A DNA stretch of 64,000 bases from Nocardioides gilvus (GCF_003194605.1 NZ_QHKY01000002.1:682001-746000); one strand, 5' to 3'. Numbered from the stretch's first letter, positions 41,896 through 49,696 are shown. Notes: generated from the sequence alone by a model not told the origin. Translations and numbers: made by a program.

Positions 41896-42446
41896 GGGGT
41901 GAGTGTGGCAGGAGCCGGCTGGTCACCGGGCACGATCGTCCAGTTCGGAACGATCCCCTCTCGCGTGGCCAGCACCGCCCCCAACTTCTCCATGCCCCGC
42001 GACGAGTGGCTCTTGACCGTGCCGGACCCGATGCCGAGCTCGCGCGCGGTCTCCTCGACCGAGAGGCCGAGCCAGTGCCGCAGAACGATCACCTTGCGCT
42101 GCATGGTGGGAAGGCCCTGCAGTGCGTCGAAGAGGGCGGACCGCTCTTCGGGTGGCAACCCCGATCTCGCGGCCGGGTCGTGCCCGTCGAGCCCGGACCG
42201 TTCGCGCCGCCAGGGACGTCGACTCTCGTCGATGTTGGCCCGCACGATGATCTGCCGGGTGTACGCCTCTTCGCGACCGTCCTTGTGCACCCGGGGCCAG
42301 GCGACGAACAGCTTGGTGAGCGCGGTCTGCAACAGGTCATCGGCGCGGTGCCAGTCGCCGCACACCGCATAGGCCACGCGCCGGAGATGGGCCTGGCGGG
42401 CCGCAACGAACTCGCTGAACTCGTCGTCTCTCGAGGCTCTGCTCAT
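41892..42446 (-). CDS. SigE-family ECF-type RNA polymerase sigma factor
   Basis: 184 aa. Region 2 spans about 12-80 (FSEFVAARQAHLRRVAYAVC, then DDLLQTALTKLFVAWPRV) and region 4 about 115-165 (LPTMQRKVIVLRHWLGLSVE, ELGIGSGTVKSHSSRGMEKL), giving a complete small sigma factor without regions 1 and 3. This is the SANT/SigE-like actinobacterial group, usually held by a membrane-bound partner. Its start overlaps the stop of the upstream membrane protein by ATGA, reverse of the usual sigma-first order. Targets unknown. Confidence 0.9.
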   Translation of the reverse strand: MSRASRDDEFSEFVAARQAHLRRVAYAVCGDWHRADDLLQTALTKLFVAWPRVHKDGREEAYTRQIIVRANIDESRRPWRRERSGLDGHDPAARSGLPPEERSALFDALQGLPTMQRKVIVLRHWLGLSVEETARELGIGSGTVKSHSSRGMEKLGAVLATREGIVPNWTIVPGDQPAPATLTP

Positions 42447-43285
42447 CGCAGGCCGTCACCCGAGATGTATTCGACGCTGGCGTAGGCCACGAGCTCATCC
42501 AGCGTTTGGTCGGCGACTTCGTCGGGACCGAGGGTTAGCACGTCGAAGGCACCGTCGAGCACCCTCCACACCACGAAGTAGCGCCCATCCTCGCCAGCGG
42601 GCGAGACGATCGCAGCGCCCGACGTGGCGCCCTGCGGGGCGAACGAGGGGCCGAAGTCCAAGCCGTCGGTGCGGTCGAAGACCTGGGTGCCTGCGGTCGG
42701 GACGACCTCGCCCTGGTCGGTGATCCGCATGGTGTCGGGCCAGCCGCTCCCGGTGCCGCTCACCTGGTCAGAGACGTAGGCGGCGAAGCTCGCCCAGCCG
42801 TTGTCGGGGGTCGTGGCGGACGAAGCGCCGCCCGACACCGGGTCCCTGTTGATCAGCAGCCACTGTCGCTTGCCCTTCCAGGTCACGTCGAGCGCGTCGG
42901 AGAGCCCTGGCGACGCGTAGCTGTAGGGGTTCTTGATGTGCTCGTGGACGACCACCTTCGGACGGACCTGGAGCTCTCCGTCGACGTAGCGGATCAGCTC
43001 TCGCTCCGCCCACGGGGCCTGGGCCGGGGCTGTTGCCGATTGCGAGGCGCTCGGGGTGTTCGAGGAGAGCGGATCCACCGCCAGCCGGTCAGAGTCGCTC
43101 GGAGTGCTGGGTGAGATGGCGTACCAACCCGTGGCCAGCACGGCGGTCGCTGCGAGGCCGGCGACCCCGGTCGCCGCCCGACGTCGCCGCAGGGCGCGTC
43201 GACCGGCCCTGACGTGGTTGTCGATGGGAGTGAGCGGGGGACCGTCGCCGATCGCCCGGTCCAGTTGTTCGTGCAACGTGTCCAT
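42443..43285 (-). CDS. Membrane protein, putative anti-sigma factor
   Basis: 280 aa from the ATG at 43285 (GGAGG 6 nt upstream). The cytoplasmic N-terminus (MDTLHEQLDRAIGDGPPLTP, then RRALRRRRAATG) is followed by one transmembrane helix at about 40-57 and a large external domain of about 220 residues with no recognised fold. The layout (short basic cytoplasmic part, one helix, extracytoplasmic domain) and the 4-nt overlap with the sigma-factor gene suggest an anti-sigma regulator. There is no zinc-binding HxxxCxxC motif, so it is not a ZAS-type anti-sigma. This assignment is by context. Confidence 0.7.
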   Translation of the reverse strand: MDTLHEQLDRAIGDGPPLTPIDNHVRAGRRALRRRRAATGVAGLAATAVLATGWYAISPSTPSDSDRLAVDPLSSNTPSASQSATAPAQAPWAERELIRYVDGELQVRPKVVVHEHIKNPYSYASPGLSDALDVTWKGKRQWLLINRDPVSGGASSATTPDNGWASFAAYVSDQVSGTGSGWPDTMRITDQGEVVPTAGTQVFDRTDGLDFGPSFAPQGATSGAAIVSPAGEDGRYFVVWRVLDGAFDVLTLGPDEVADQTLDELVAYASVEYISGDGLR

Positions 43286-43437
43286 GGTGTGCCTCCCGTA
43301 GTTCCAGCCTTTCATTGGAATACGGAGTGTGTCGGGGAATGGTTGTCAGGGCTGGCCGGAAAAGAGAAGGCGAGTCCTGCCGTCACCTGGCGCTGCGTAT
43401 TGCGATCCTGTGCTGCCGAGGAGAGGTGGCGTACGTC

Positions 43438-43797
43438 ATGACTGAACGCGCCGACGGCGTGCCCGGCTCCGTCCGTGGTGCCAACTCAACATCCCTGTCC
43501 GGTGTGGCCGCGTGCCTGCTGGCAGGCCTTCTCGTCCTGGCAACTGCGGTCCTGGTGCTGGTGCCCAACTACGTGTACGCCGACACGGCGTCTGGGGACG
43601 AGATCTTCTTCTCCTGCGGATCCGCGATCAGTCCCGACGTCGTGCCACCCGAAGAGCCCGGGCTGTCCAGGTGCTCGGCGATCTCCGAGAAGCAGGCTCG
43701 AGCGGGGATCGTGACGCTGGTCGGCGCTGCGATCCTCTTCGGCATCGGGATCCCGCTGATCGTCCGGCGCTACCGGCGGGCGCGGACGCCGCGGTAG
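43438..43797 (+). CDS. Small membrane protein with two helices, unknown
   Basis: 119 aa from the ATG at 43438, preceded by GAGGAGAGG. Hydrophobic segments at about 20-44 and 88-106 flank an external loop containing two cysteines (FFSCGS and LSRCSA) that could form a disulfide. No family recognised. Divergent from the anti-sigma/sigma operon across a 152-bp spacer, so it might be a target of that sigma factor, but no promoter motif was confirmed. Confidence 0.65.
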   Translation: MTERADGVPGSVRGANSTSLSGVAACLLAGLLVLATAVLVLVPNYVYADTASGDEIFFSCGSAISPDVVPPEEPGLSRCSAISEKQARAGIVTLVGAAILFGIGIPLIVRRYRRARTPR

Positions 43798-43840
43798 TCA
43801 CCTTGCCGTGGTCTCCACAGCAGAGCTCGGGAACGACAAA

Positions 43841-43871
43841 ACCGCAGGTCATCCGGTGGATGTCCTGCGGT
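43841..43871 (-). terminator. Intrinsic terminator downstream of tRNA-Arg
   Basis: ACCGCAGG (43841-43848) pairs with CCTGCGGT (43864-43871), and CATCC/GGATG extends the stem inside, loop GGT. On the minus strand it is followed by TTTTG. It lies 12 nt beyond the tRNA 3' end. Confidence 0.8.
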
Positions 43872-43882
43872 CCTGGTGTGGT

Positions 43883-43954
43883 GCGCCTGTAGGGATTCGA
43901 ACCCCAAACCTTCTCATCCGTAGTGAGATGCTCTATCCGTTGAGCTACAGGCGC
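43883..43954 (-). tRNA. tRNA-Arg (anticodon ACG)
   Basis: 72 nt on the minus strand. Acceptor stem GCGCCTG/CAGGCGC is perfect, the D-arm is GCTC...GAGC, the anticodon arm TCTCA-CTACGGA-TGAGA gives ACG, and the T-arm is TGGGG-TTCGAAT-CCCTA. CCA is not encoded. It reads CGU and, with inosine at the wobble position, CGC/CGA. Confidence 0.95.
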
Positions 43955-44012
43955 GTTGCCGCTGCGGGCAGCGACTCGTAGAGATTAGCGGACGCCGCGA
44001 CGCGACGCGAAA

Positions 44013-44342
44013 TCAGGGGGTCTCGCCGAGCTCCTCGAGAAGCTCCTTGGTGCCGGTCCACTCCTGGGCGAGCAACTTGCGGCCGGCGAGCAGGAGGTCG
44101 GAAATGAACGGGTTGTCGACCGAGTAGAGAACCGTCGTACCCTGACGACTGGAGGAGACCAGTCCTGATCGACGCAGCACACCCAGCTGTTGACTCAGGT
44201 TGGACGGCTCCACCTGGATGTCGGCGAGAAGGTCACGCACAGGCATCGGCTGCTCGACCAGCAGCTCCAGGACCCGCACGCGCACCGGGTGGCCCAGGAT
44301 GCGGAAAAGGTCCGCTTTGGCTTCGTAGAGCGGGGCTGTCAT
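44013..44342 (-). CDS. ArsR-family winged-helix transcriptional regulator
   Basis: 109 aa, typical for ArsR/SmtB repressors. The DNA-reading part is VRDLLADIQVEPSNLSQQLG, followed by the wing SRQGTTVLYSV. The metal-site motif ELCVCDL is absent and the protein has no cysteine, so it is unlikely to sense metals through the usual alpha3 site; redox, metabolite or dimer-only control is more likely. It is divergent from pckG with a 178-bp spacer holding an inverted repeat, so it may control itself and pckG. That link is inference. Confidence 0.87.
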   Translation of the reverse strand: MTAPLYEAKADLFRILGHPVRVRVLELLVEQPMPVRDLLADIQVEPSNLSQQLGVLRRSGLVSSSRQGTTVLYSVDNPFISDLLLAGRKLLAQEWTGTKELLEELGETP

Positions 44343-44408
44343 GATGCGGGGAACCTCCCCCCAGTTGGCGTCGTTGAGTTCCGCAGATTACATTAGTTGC
44401 AAAACTCT

Positions 44409-44426
44409 TCAACTCTTCAGGGTTGA
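44409..44426. promoter_or_regulatory. Inverted repeat in the ArsR/pckG divergent spacer
   Basis: TCAAC (44409-44413) and GTTGA (44422-44426) form a short inverted repeat in the AT-rich part of the spacer. Related words (GTTGAG, AACTC) recur between 44370 and 44425. It could be the operator of the divergent ArsR-type protein. The signal is weak: only 5-bp arms. Confidence 0.3.
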
Positions 44427-44520
44427 GGGGCGCACACCGAAGCAAGCGCACGTCCACAGGAACAAACGCGGCATGTCCTCCGGACTCACCGGCACATTCC
44501 ATGAATTGGAGCAAGGCACG

Positions 44521-46362
44521 ATGGCAGACGTTGAAGCAGTCCTCGACGCAGCGGGAGTTACCAACCCGAGCGTTCGTGAGTACGTCCGTTACTACGCGGA
44601 CCTCACCGGAGCAGAGCGCGTCGAGGTGGTCACGGCCGCCGACGACGCACGCCTGATCCAGGAGGCACTCGAGGCGGGCGAGCTCCTGCCCGCCGGCGAG
44701 GGGCGCTACTACTCGCGCAGCTACCACAAGGACACCGCGCGCTCCGAGGAGCGCACCGTGGTCGCGACCAACGACCCCAAGGACCAGGGCGTCTACAACA
44801 ACTGGAAGCCCGCCTCCGAGATGAAGCCGCTGCTTCACTCGAAGATGAAGGGTGCTTCGGCTGGCAAGACCATGTACGTCATCCCCTACCTGATGGCTCC
44901 CAAGGGCAACGCCCTCGCCGACTGGGGTGTGGGTGTCGAACTGACGGACAACCGTCCCGTCGTGCTCCACATGATCCGCATGGCCCGCGTCGGCGTCGAG
45001 TACGTGAACGACCTCGCCGACCAGGACTTCTTCGTGCGCGCCGTCCACGTCACCGGCGACCTGCCCAACCTGGGCCAGGGCACCGAGAACGACCAGCGTT
45101 GGTTCGTCACCGTCGCAGACGAGCGCACCATCCTGCACTTCGGTTCCTCGTACGGCGGCAACGCGCTGCTCGGCAAGATCGCCCACGGCCTGCGCCAGGG
45201 TGCGTACGACGGCTGGACCTCGAAGAAGTTCCTCGGTGAGCAGTACATGCTCATCGGCATCAAGGACAACGAGACCGGCAAGACGTACCACGTCACCGGC
45301 GGCTTCCCGTCCGCCTCCGGCAAGACCAACCTCGCGATGATGCTCCCGCCGGACGCCCTGGGCGACCGCTACGAGGTCTACTTCTACGGCGACGACATCG
45401 CGTGGCTCTGGGTCGACGAGTCCACCGGCAAGCTGATGGCGATGAACCCGGAGAACGGTGTCTTCGGTGTCGCCAAGGACACCAACGAGGTCACCAACCC
45501 GACCGCGCTCGGCTCGATCGACGCCGACTCCGAGGCGATCTTCACCAACGTCGCCTACAACCCCTCCACCCAGGAGGTCTGGTGGGAGGGCAAGACCAAG
45601 AACCCGCCCGCCGACGTCACCGGCTGGGAGGACTGGAAGGGCGCACTCATCTCCGAGCGCACCCCGGAGCAGGCCGACGAGCCGTGGGCCCACCCGAACA
45701 GCCGCTTCACCACCACGCTGTCGAAGGTCCCCAACATCGCCCCCGACTGGGACGCTGCTGCCGGCGTCCCCGTCGACGCGATCATCTTCGGTGGACGTAC
45801 GCGTGACCGCGAGCCGCTGATCCGTGCGATCACCGACGTCGCCGAAGGTGTCTACGACGGCCTGACCCTGGGCGCGGAGGCCACCTTCGCCGCCGAGGGC
45901 AAGGAGGGCGTGCTCCGCTACGACCCGATGTCCAACCGCCCGTTCATGGCGTACGGCGAGGGCGACTACGCCGAGCACTACCTCAACATCATCAACGCGG
46001 CGACCGACAAGCCGATCTTCGCGCACGTCAACTGGTTCCAGCGCGGCGACGACGGCCGCTTCCTGTGGCCCGGTTACCGCGACAACCTGCGTCCGCTCCT
46101 GTGGCTCATGCAGCTCAAGAACGGCGAGGTCAAGGGCAACGAGACCCCGGTCGGCATCATCCCGACCAAGGAGGAGCTCAACCTCGACGGTCTCGAGATC
46201 GACGAGAAGGACCTCGACACGGTCCTGAGCATCGACAACGCTCGTTGGATCCAGGAGATCGGCTACCGCAAGGAGCACCTCGAGCAGTTCCCGAACATGC
46301 CCGACGCCATCTGGGAGGCCCACAACCGCGTGGCCGCCGCCCTCGAGGCCGACAGCAAGTGA
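44521..46362 (+). CDS. pckG: Phosphoenolpyruvate carboxykinase (GTP)
   Basis: 613 aa, usual length for GTP-type PEPCK. It converts oxaloacetate and GTP to PEP, CO2 and GDP, the first step of gluconeogenesis. The start is the ATG at 44521 (MADVEAVLDAAGV); the frame is open to 44341 but that part is the promoter region. Conserved parts include HMIRMARVG, the metal/substrate segment HFGSSYGGNALLGKIAHGLR, and the P-loop GGFPSASGKTNLAMM. In that P-loop the hallmark Cys of the GTP class (normally SACGKT) is Ser, TCC in the DNA. Other parts also differ from the common form (PGYRDNLRPLLW), so this is a divergent subclass. Followed by two hairpins. Confidence 0.92.
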   Translation: MADVEAVLDAAGVTNPSVREYVRYYADLTGAERVEVVTAADDARLIQEALEAGELLPAGEGRYYSRSYHKDTARSEERTVVATNDPKDQGVYNNWKPASEMKPLLHSKMKGASAGKTMYVIPYLMAPKGNALADWGVGVELTDNRPVVLHMIRMARVGVEYVNDLADQDFFVRAVHVTGDLPNLGQGTENDQRWFVTVADERTILHFGSSYGGNALLGKIAHGLRQGAYDGWTSKKFLGEQYMLIGIKDNETGKTYHVTGGFPSASGKTNLAMMLPPDALGDRYEVYFYGDDIAWLWVDESTGKLMAMNPENGVFGVAKDTNEVTNPTALGSIDADSEAIFTNVAYNPSTQEVWWEGKTKNPPADVTGWEDWKGALISERTPEQADEPWAHPNSRFTTTLSKVPNIAPDWDAAAGVPVDAIIFGGRTRDREPLIRAITDVAEGVYDGLTLGAEATFAAEGKEGVLRYDPMSNRPFMAYGEGDYAEHYLNIINAATDKPIFAHVNWFQRGDDGRFLWPGYRDNLRPLLWLMQLKNGEVKGNETPVGIIPTKEELNLDGLEIDEKDLDTVLSIDNARWIQEIGYRKEHLEQFPNMPDAIWEAHNRVAAALEADSK

Positions 46363-46368
46363 ACTCAT

Positions 46369-46390
46369 GACCTGATCGTCTGATCAGGTC
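46369..46390 (+). terminator. First hairpin after pckG
   Basis: GACCTGATC (46369-46377), loop GTCT, GATCAGGTC (46382-46390): a perfect 9-bp stem, 6 nt after the pckG stop. Confidence 0.65.
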
Positions 46391-46395
46391 CCGGC

Positions 46396-46429
46396 CCGGC
46401 CCCGTACTCAGCGATGAGTGCGGGGCCGG
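46396..46429 (+). terminator. Main terminator after pckG
   Basis: CCGGCCCCG (46396-46404) pairs with CGGGGCCGG (46421-46429); ACTCA/TGAGT extends the stem after one mismatch, loop GCGA. It is followed by CGTCATTTC. Very stable GC stem directly behind the first hairpin. Confidence 0.85.
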
Positions 46430-46524
46430 CGTCATTTCACGCCGTTCCGCTCGGGGGCAGATCGACGGCTGTGCGAGGATCAGCGGCGTCGCGCGCGTGG
46501 CCCTGCGCGGCTCGGGCGGAAGGC

Positions 46525-47544
46525 ATGACAGTGGCGCTGTACGGTCCCCAGGACAGGGAGCTCTTCGAGCGGGTGGGTGCGTCCCTGTACGAAGCAGTCA
46601 TCGCTGCCAACGGCATCTCCCTGGACGATCCGCTGCTGACCGGCGACGAGGGCCGCCGCGCCTTCGACCTGCTCCTGCACATGGGTCTCCTCGTGGTCGA
46701 GGATCAGCGCGTCGTGGCAGCGGACCCGAGCGCGGTCGCCTCGCTCGTGGTCGCCCCCATGGGTCAGCAGGGCGCCCAACTGCTCGCGGAGTCGGCCCAG
46801 TGGGCCCAGGCCTTCACCGGGATCGGGCAGGCCTGGCGCAACGCACCGGGGGCGATCAGTGGCCTGTGGACCGAGCTGCACGGGGAGGCGATCAACCCCT
46901 TCATCGCCTCCGTCGTCGCTGACGCTGAGTTCGAACTTCTCACCGCACAACCCCAGGCCGGCCGCAGCGCCGCCGCGTTGGGGATCGCGGCCCAACGAGA
47001 CATCGCAGCCCTGGACCGGGGCGTGAAGATGCGCACCCTCTACCAGCACTCAGCGCGGCGCAGCCGGATCACGCACCGCTACGTCGCCGCCGTCAGCGCA
47101 CGGGGCGCGGAGGTGCGTACGCTCGACGAGTTCTTCAACCGGCTCATCGTGGTCGACCGTCGGGTTGCGGTGATCCCGGGTCACGAGGGTCTGCACGTCG
47201 CCCTGGCTGTGCGAGAGCCCTCCATGGTGGCCTACCTGGTCGACATGTTCGAGCGGACGTGGGAGCACGGACGTCCGTTCGCCAACCAGGGATCGACGGT
47301 GACCCGCGACATCGCTGCCGAGCAACGGGCGATGACGATCCGGATGCTGGTCGCCGGCCATGCGGACCCGGTCAGCGCCAAGCGGCTCGGGGTGAGCCCT
47401 CGGACGTACGCCGCGTACGTCGCCGATCTCAAGGCCGAGTTCGATGCCCAGACCCGCTTCCAGTTGGGGTACGAGATGGGTCGTCGCGGCGTCTCCGGCG
47501 AAGAGCAGCCCGGTCATCGCGGCGGCGGTGCGGGAGTGGAGTGA
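46525..47544 (+). CDS. Putative transcriptional regulator with C-terminal helix-turn-helix
   Basis: 339 aa if started at the ATG at 46525; GTG at 46531 is better spaced from GGAAGG and equally possible. The N-terminal 250 residues are a mainly helical/alpha-beta region without a domain I recognise (begins TVALYGPQDRELFERVGASL). The last 60 contain RMLVAGHADPVSAKRLGVSP followed by RTYAAYVADLKAEFDAQTRF, which looks like a LuxR-type helix-turn-helix. Overall it resembles actinobacterial orphan regulators with an N-terminal TrmB-like part. Regulated genes unknown; it stands alone between pckG and tRNA-Ser. Confidence 0.6.
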   Translation: MTVALYGPQDRELFERVGASLYEAVIAANGISLDDPLLTGDEGRRAFDLLLHMGLLVVEDQRVVAADPSAVASLVVAPMGQQGAQLLAESAQWAQAFTGIGQAWRNAPGAISGLWTELHGEAINPFIASVVADAEFELLTAQPQAGRSAAALGIAAQRDIAALDRGVKMRTLYQHSARRSRITHRYVAAVSARGAEVRTLDEFFNRLIVVDRRVAVIPGHEGLHVALAVREPSMVAYLVDMFERTWEHGRPFANQGSTVTRDIAAEQRAMTIRMLVAGHADPVSAKRLGVSPRTYAAYVADLKAEFDAQTRFQLGYEMGRRGVSGEEQPGHRGGGAGVE

Positions 47545-47563
47545 CGACGCTGAAATGAACGAA

Positions 47564-47588
47564 GGCAGCGACCCGGGAGGGTGCTGCC
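47564..47588 (+). terminator. Hairpin after the putative regulator gene
   Basis: GGCAGC (47564-47569) pairs with GCTGCC (47583-47588), with CCC/GGG inside and loop GGGA. It lies 20 nt after the stop at 47544. Confidence 0.6.
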
Positions 47589-47890
47589 TCCGTCCCGTGC
47601 GAGACCGGCCTTGGCGGGGGCTCTGGGACGGCCGAACGTGGGGTGCCGTCAGCGCCCTGGTCTCGCGGTCCGGTGTGCCGGGGTCTAGCCCCAGCTCGTG
47701 TCACCTCGCGCAGGTCCGGGGGCGGAGGCCTTGACGGTGGGGAGGGGGAGGACGGGGGTCATGATTGCCAACTCTCGATGGGAAATGGCAGACGCCGCGC
47801 TCCTACCCCTCGTCGGGACGTTCTAATCATCGCGAGGGACAAAATTCTTGGACCTTGCGTCGCGCGCCGAGTCCGGACCGGGAAATGCAG
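47589..47890. other. Intergenic stretch without recognised gene
   Basis: About 300 bp. Short open frames here lack a coding look, a ribosome site or any recognisable product. The last 70 nt are less GC-rich (CGAGGGACAAAATTCTTGG near 47831-47849), which could be promoter-like, but no gene follows on the plus strand. I see nothing further to annotate. Confidence 0.5.
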
Positions 47891-47925
47891 GAGACTCCGC
47901 CCGGGCACGGCTCGGGCGGAGTCTC
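47891..47925. terminator. Terminator downstream of tRNA-Ser(GCT)
   Basis: GAGACTCCGCCCG (47891-47903) and CGGGCGGAGTCTC (47913-47925) form a perfect 13-bp stem with a 9-nt loop, just beyond the 3' end of the minus-strand tRNA. Confidence 0.8.
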
Positions 47926-47932
47926 ACACTGG

Positions 47933-48021
47933 CGGAGGCGGCGAGATTTGAACTCGCGAGAGGTTTTATCCTCAACCCGCTTAGCAGGCGGGCGCCATAA
48001 ACCGGACTAGGCGACGCCTCC
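47933..48021 (-). tRNA. tRNA-Ser (anticodon GCT)
   Basis: 89 nt on the minus strand with CCA encoded immediately after (47930-47932). Acceptor GGAGGCG/CGCCTCC, anticodon arm CCCGC-CTGCTAA-GCGGG giving GCT, a long variable arm (GGATAAAACC region), and T-arm GCGAG-TTCAAAT-CTCGC. The long variable arm is the mark of class II serine tRNA. It reads AGC/AGU. Confidence 0.95.
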
Positions 48022-48078
48022 ATGCAGCGGGATCAGGGTACAAGAGAGTCGCCCGTGGTGCCGAATCAGGTCCGGCGA

Positions 48079-48600
48079 TCAACCCTTCAGCTGGGTGATG
48101 CCGTGGCCGCGCTCGAGGTGCTCGGCCACGGTGTGTGCGAAGAGATCGCGATTCACGTGCAACACGTCGACCGGAATCGTCGACGTACGCCCGTCGCGCA
48201 GGCGCAACACGACGCACGGGGAGCCCAGGCGTTCAGTGGTCACGGCGTCCTCGACCTCCTTCCAGCGGGCGGCGTTGACGCCGGCTCCGCGGATGCGGCG
48301 GATCTGGTAGCCCTCGTCGCTGAGGCGGACCACCCAGCTGTTGCTCCACACCATGAGGGCGATGACGCTGGCCAGGACCAGCACCGTCAGCACCAGGACC
48401 ACCACGCTGTGGAGGTCGAGCCAGACGACCAGCACGGTGGCCACGGTGGCGATCGCGCCCAGCGCCAGCAGGGTGATGCCCAGGAGTCGAGCAGTGATCG
48501 CGGGAGAGAATCGATAGTCGGACGCCACAGGTTGATTCAACGACACCCGCCGTACGTGGAGCCAATCGGCCTGCCTCACCCTTGCCAACCAACGTGACAC
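48079..48600 (-). CDS. PH-like domain membrane protein
   Basis: 173 aa from GTG at 48600; the ribosome site is weak and a start a few codons in is possible. Two adjacent transmembrane helices at about 38-60 and 64-85 (ITLLALGAIATVATVLVVWL and following) precede a beta-rich part (WVVRLSDEGYQIRRIRGAGV, then WKEVEDAVTTE, CVVLRLRDGRTSTIPVDVL) typical of small bacterial PH-domain proteins. No enzymatic role is expected; it may be a membrane-bound adaptor. Divergent from the gene at 48646 with 45 nt between. Confidence 0.65.
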   Translation of the reverse strand: MSRWLARVRQADWLHVRRVSLNQPVASDYRFSPAITARLLGITLLALGAIATVATVLVVWLDLHSVVVLVLTVLVLASVIALMVWSNSWVVRLSDEGYQIRRIRGAGVNAARWKEVEDAVTTERLGSPCVVLRLRDGRTSTIPVDVLHVNRDLFAHTVAEHLERGHGITQLKG

Positions 48601-48645
48601 CCGTCACACTCGGAATCCGACGCGTTGAACCTCTCGGAGGTGGAC

Positions 48646-49089
48646 ATGAGCATCCCGTCCCACCGTGCGCCACCCTGCGTCGACGCCGCCGAGTCCGGCG
48701 ATTCGGGCCCCCAGATCCGCCTCGACCGCTTCGTCGACGACGTGGAGCGCCTCGGCACCAGTTCCCTGCGTACCTGGCGGGGAGCCGCCCTGCGTGGCCT
48801 CACCGACGTACGCCAGGTGTTGGTCGACGAGTCGGCCGCGTCGGACTGGCACGACGAGCGAGGCACCCTGCTCCTGCGTGAGCGCACCGTGCTCCTCGAC
48901 CGGATCAGCCTGTTGCGTCTGCACGTGCTCGGTGTGGAGGAGGTGGACCGGATCTCCTACGACGTACGGCGCCTCGTTGCCGACGTGCGCACCCACCTGG
49001 ACCACCTCCCTGAGGCTCCGGCCTGCAGGGCGGCTGCGGGGGTCGAGGGCGACCGCACCGGGTCCGAGTGGCGCCACACCGACCAGTGA
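48646..49089 (+). CDS. Hypothetical protein, unknown
   Basis: 147 aa from the ATG at 48646, preceded by GGAGG at 5 nt. No signal peptide or membrane segment. It is largely helical with many Arg, Asp and Leu (RLDRFVDDVERLGTSSLRTW, TLLLRERTVLLDRISLLRLH), so it is probably a soluble coiled or helical-bundle protein. No family recognised. It sits between a divergent PH-like protein and tRNA-Ser(TGA), with no operon partner. Confidence 0.65.
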   Translation: MSIPSHRAPPCVDAAESGDSGPQIRLDRFVDDVERLGTSSLRTWRGAALRGLTDVRQVLVDESAASDWHDERGTLLLRERTVLLDRISLLRLHVLGVEEVDRISYDVRRLVADVRTHLDHLPEAPACRAAAGVEGDRTGSEWRHTDQ

Positions 49090-49127
49090 GGAATTAGACT
49101 CCCTCGTGCGCCCGTCCGCGGGCGCGT

Positions 49128-49212
49128 GGAGAGGTGCCGGAGCGGCCGATCGGAACCGCCTTGAAAGCGGTCGTAGGGAGACCTACCGCGGGTTCGAATC
49201 CCGCCCTCTCTG
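49128..49212 (+). tRNA. tRNA-Ser (anticodon TGA)
   Basis: 85 nt. Acceptor GGAGAGG/CCTCTCT with a G-T first pair, anticodon arm ACCGC-CTTGAAA-GCGGT giving TGA, long variable arm CGTAGGGAGACCTAC, and T-arm GCGGG-TTCGAAT-CCCGC. CCA is not encoded. It reads UCA and probably other UCN codons. Confidence 0.95.
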
Positions 49213-49234
49213 CTGAGAAGCACCGAGATCGACT

Positions 49235-49268
49235 GAGCCCCTCACCCGCTGCAGGCGGTGAGGGGCTC
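49235..49268. terminator. Bidirectional terminator after tRNA-Ser(TGA)
   Basis: GAGCCCCTCACC (49235-49246) pairs with GGTGAGGGGCTC (49257-49268), a perfect 12-bp stem with a 10-nt loop. It lies between the tRNA and the convergent small acidic protein gene. Confidence 0.85.
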
Positions 49269-49288
49269 AGTCGTACGGGTGGGGAGGG

Positions 49289-49594
49289 TCAGTCCTCGTC
49301 GTCGCCCTCTTCGACCGCTTCTTCGAGGAAGTCGGCAGCAACGCGGAGCAGTTGGACCGCGACCTCGGGGTCGACGCCACCGAGGAGGATCTTGAGACCC
49401 ATGTCGGCCGGGAGGTCGAAGTCCCACTCGTCCTCGGCGTCAGCGGTCGAGATTCCGCTGCTGAGGTCGATCAGCTCGAGGTGCAGGCCGGGACGCTCGA
49501 AACTCACCGTCGCGACGTGCTCGGCGCCCTCGTCGGCGATGAGCTGGGCGGCGACGCTGAGAGTTGCTTCTTCTTCGGTGTGGTCGTGGCTCAT
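49289..49594 (-). CDS. Small acidic protein, unknown
   Basis: 101 aa, strongly acidic, ending EEAVEEGDDED. AAGGAG is well placed before the ATG at 49594. No membrane segment and no known domain; the central part (VSFERPGLHLELIDLSSG, then WDFDLPADMGLKILLGGVDP) suggests a compact alpha/beta fold. Divergent from the MoxR gene across a 102-bp spacer. Function unknown. Confidence 0.7.
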   Translation of the reverse strand: MSHDHTEEEATLSVAAQLIADEGAEHVATVSFERPGLHLELIDLSSGISTADAEDEWDFDLPADMGLKILLGGVDPEVAVQLLRVAADFLEEAVEEGDDED

Positions 49595-49696
49595 GACACT
49601 CCTTCGTGGCTGGTGCGACGAGCCTAGCCCTGTGGTGTGAGAGAGGTCTCCGGGCCCTCACACCCCCCGAAGTGACGGGACCCCTAGAGTCAAAAC

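Noticed and set aside
43286-43437. ECF-type promoter between the anti-sigma operon and the small membrane gene
   Set aside because: I looked for GGAAC/CGTC-type boxes with proper spacing and found no convincing pair.
47545-47932. Short open frames between the regulator gene and tRNA-Ser as possible small genes
   Set aside because: No ribosome site, biased Arg/Gly/Pro composition and no match to known small proteins; they overlap hairpins and the tRNA.
47930-49212. tRNA-Ser genes as attachment sites of an integrated element
   Set aside because: No integrase, no repeated tRNA 3' end nearby and no change to phage-like genes; neighbouring genes look chromosomal.
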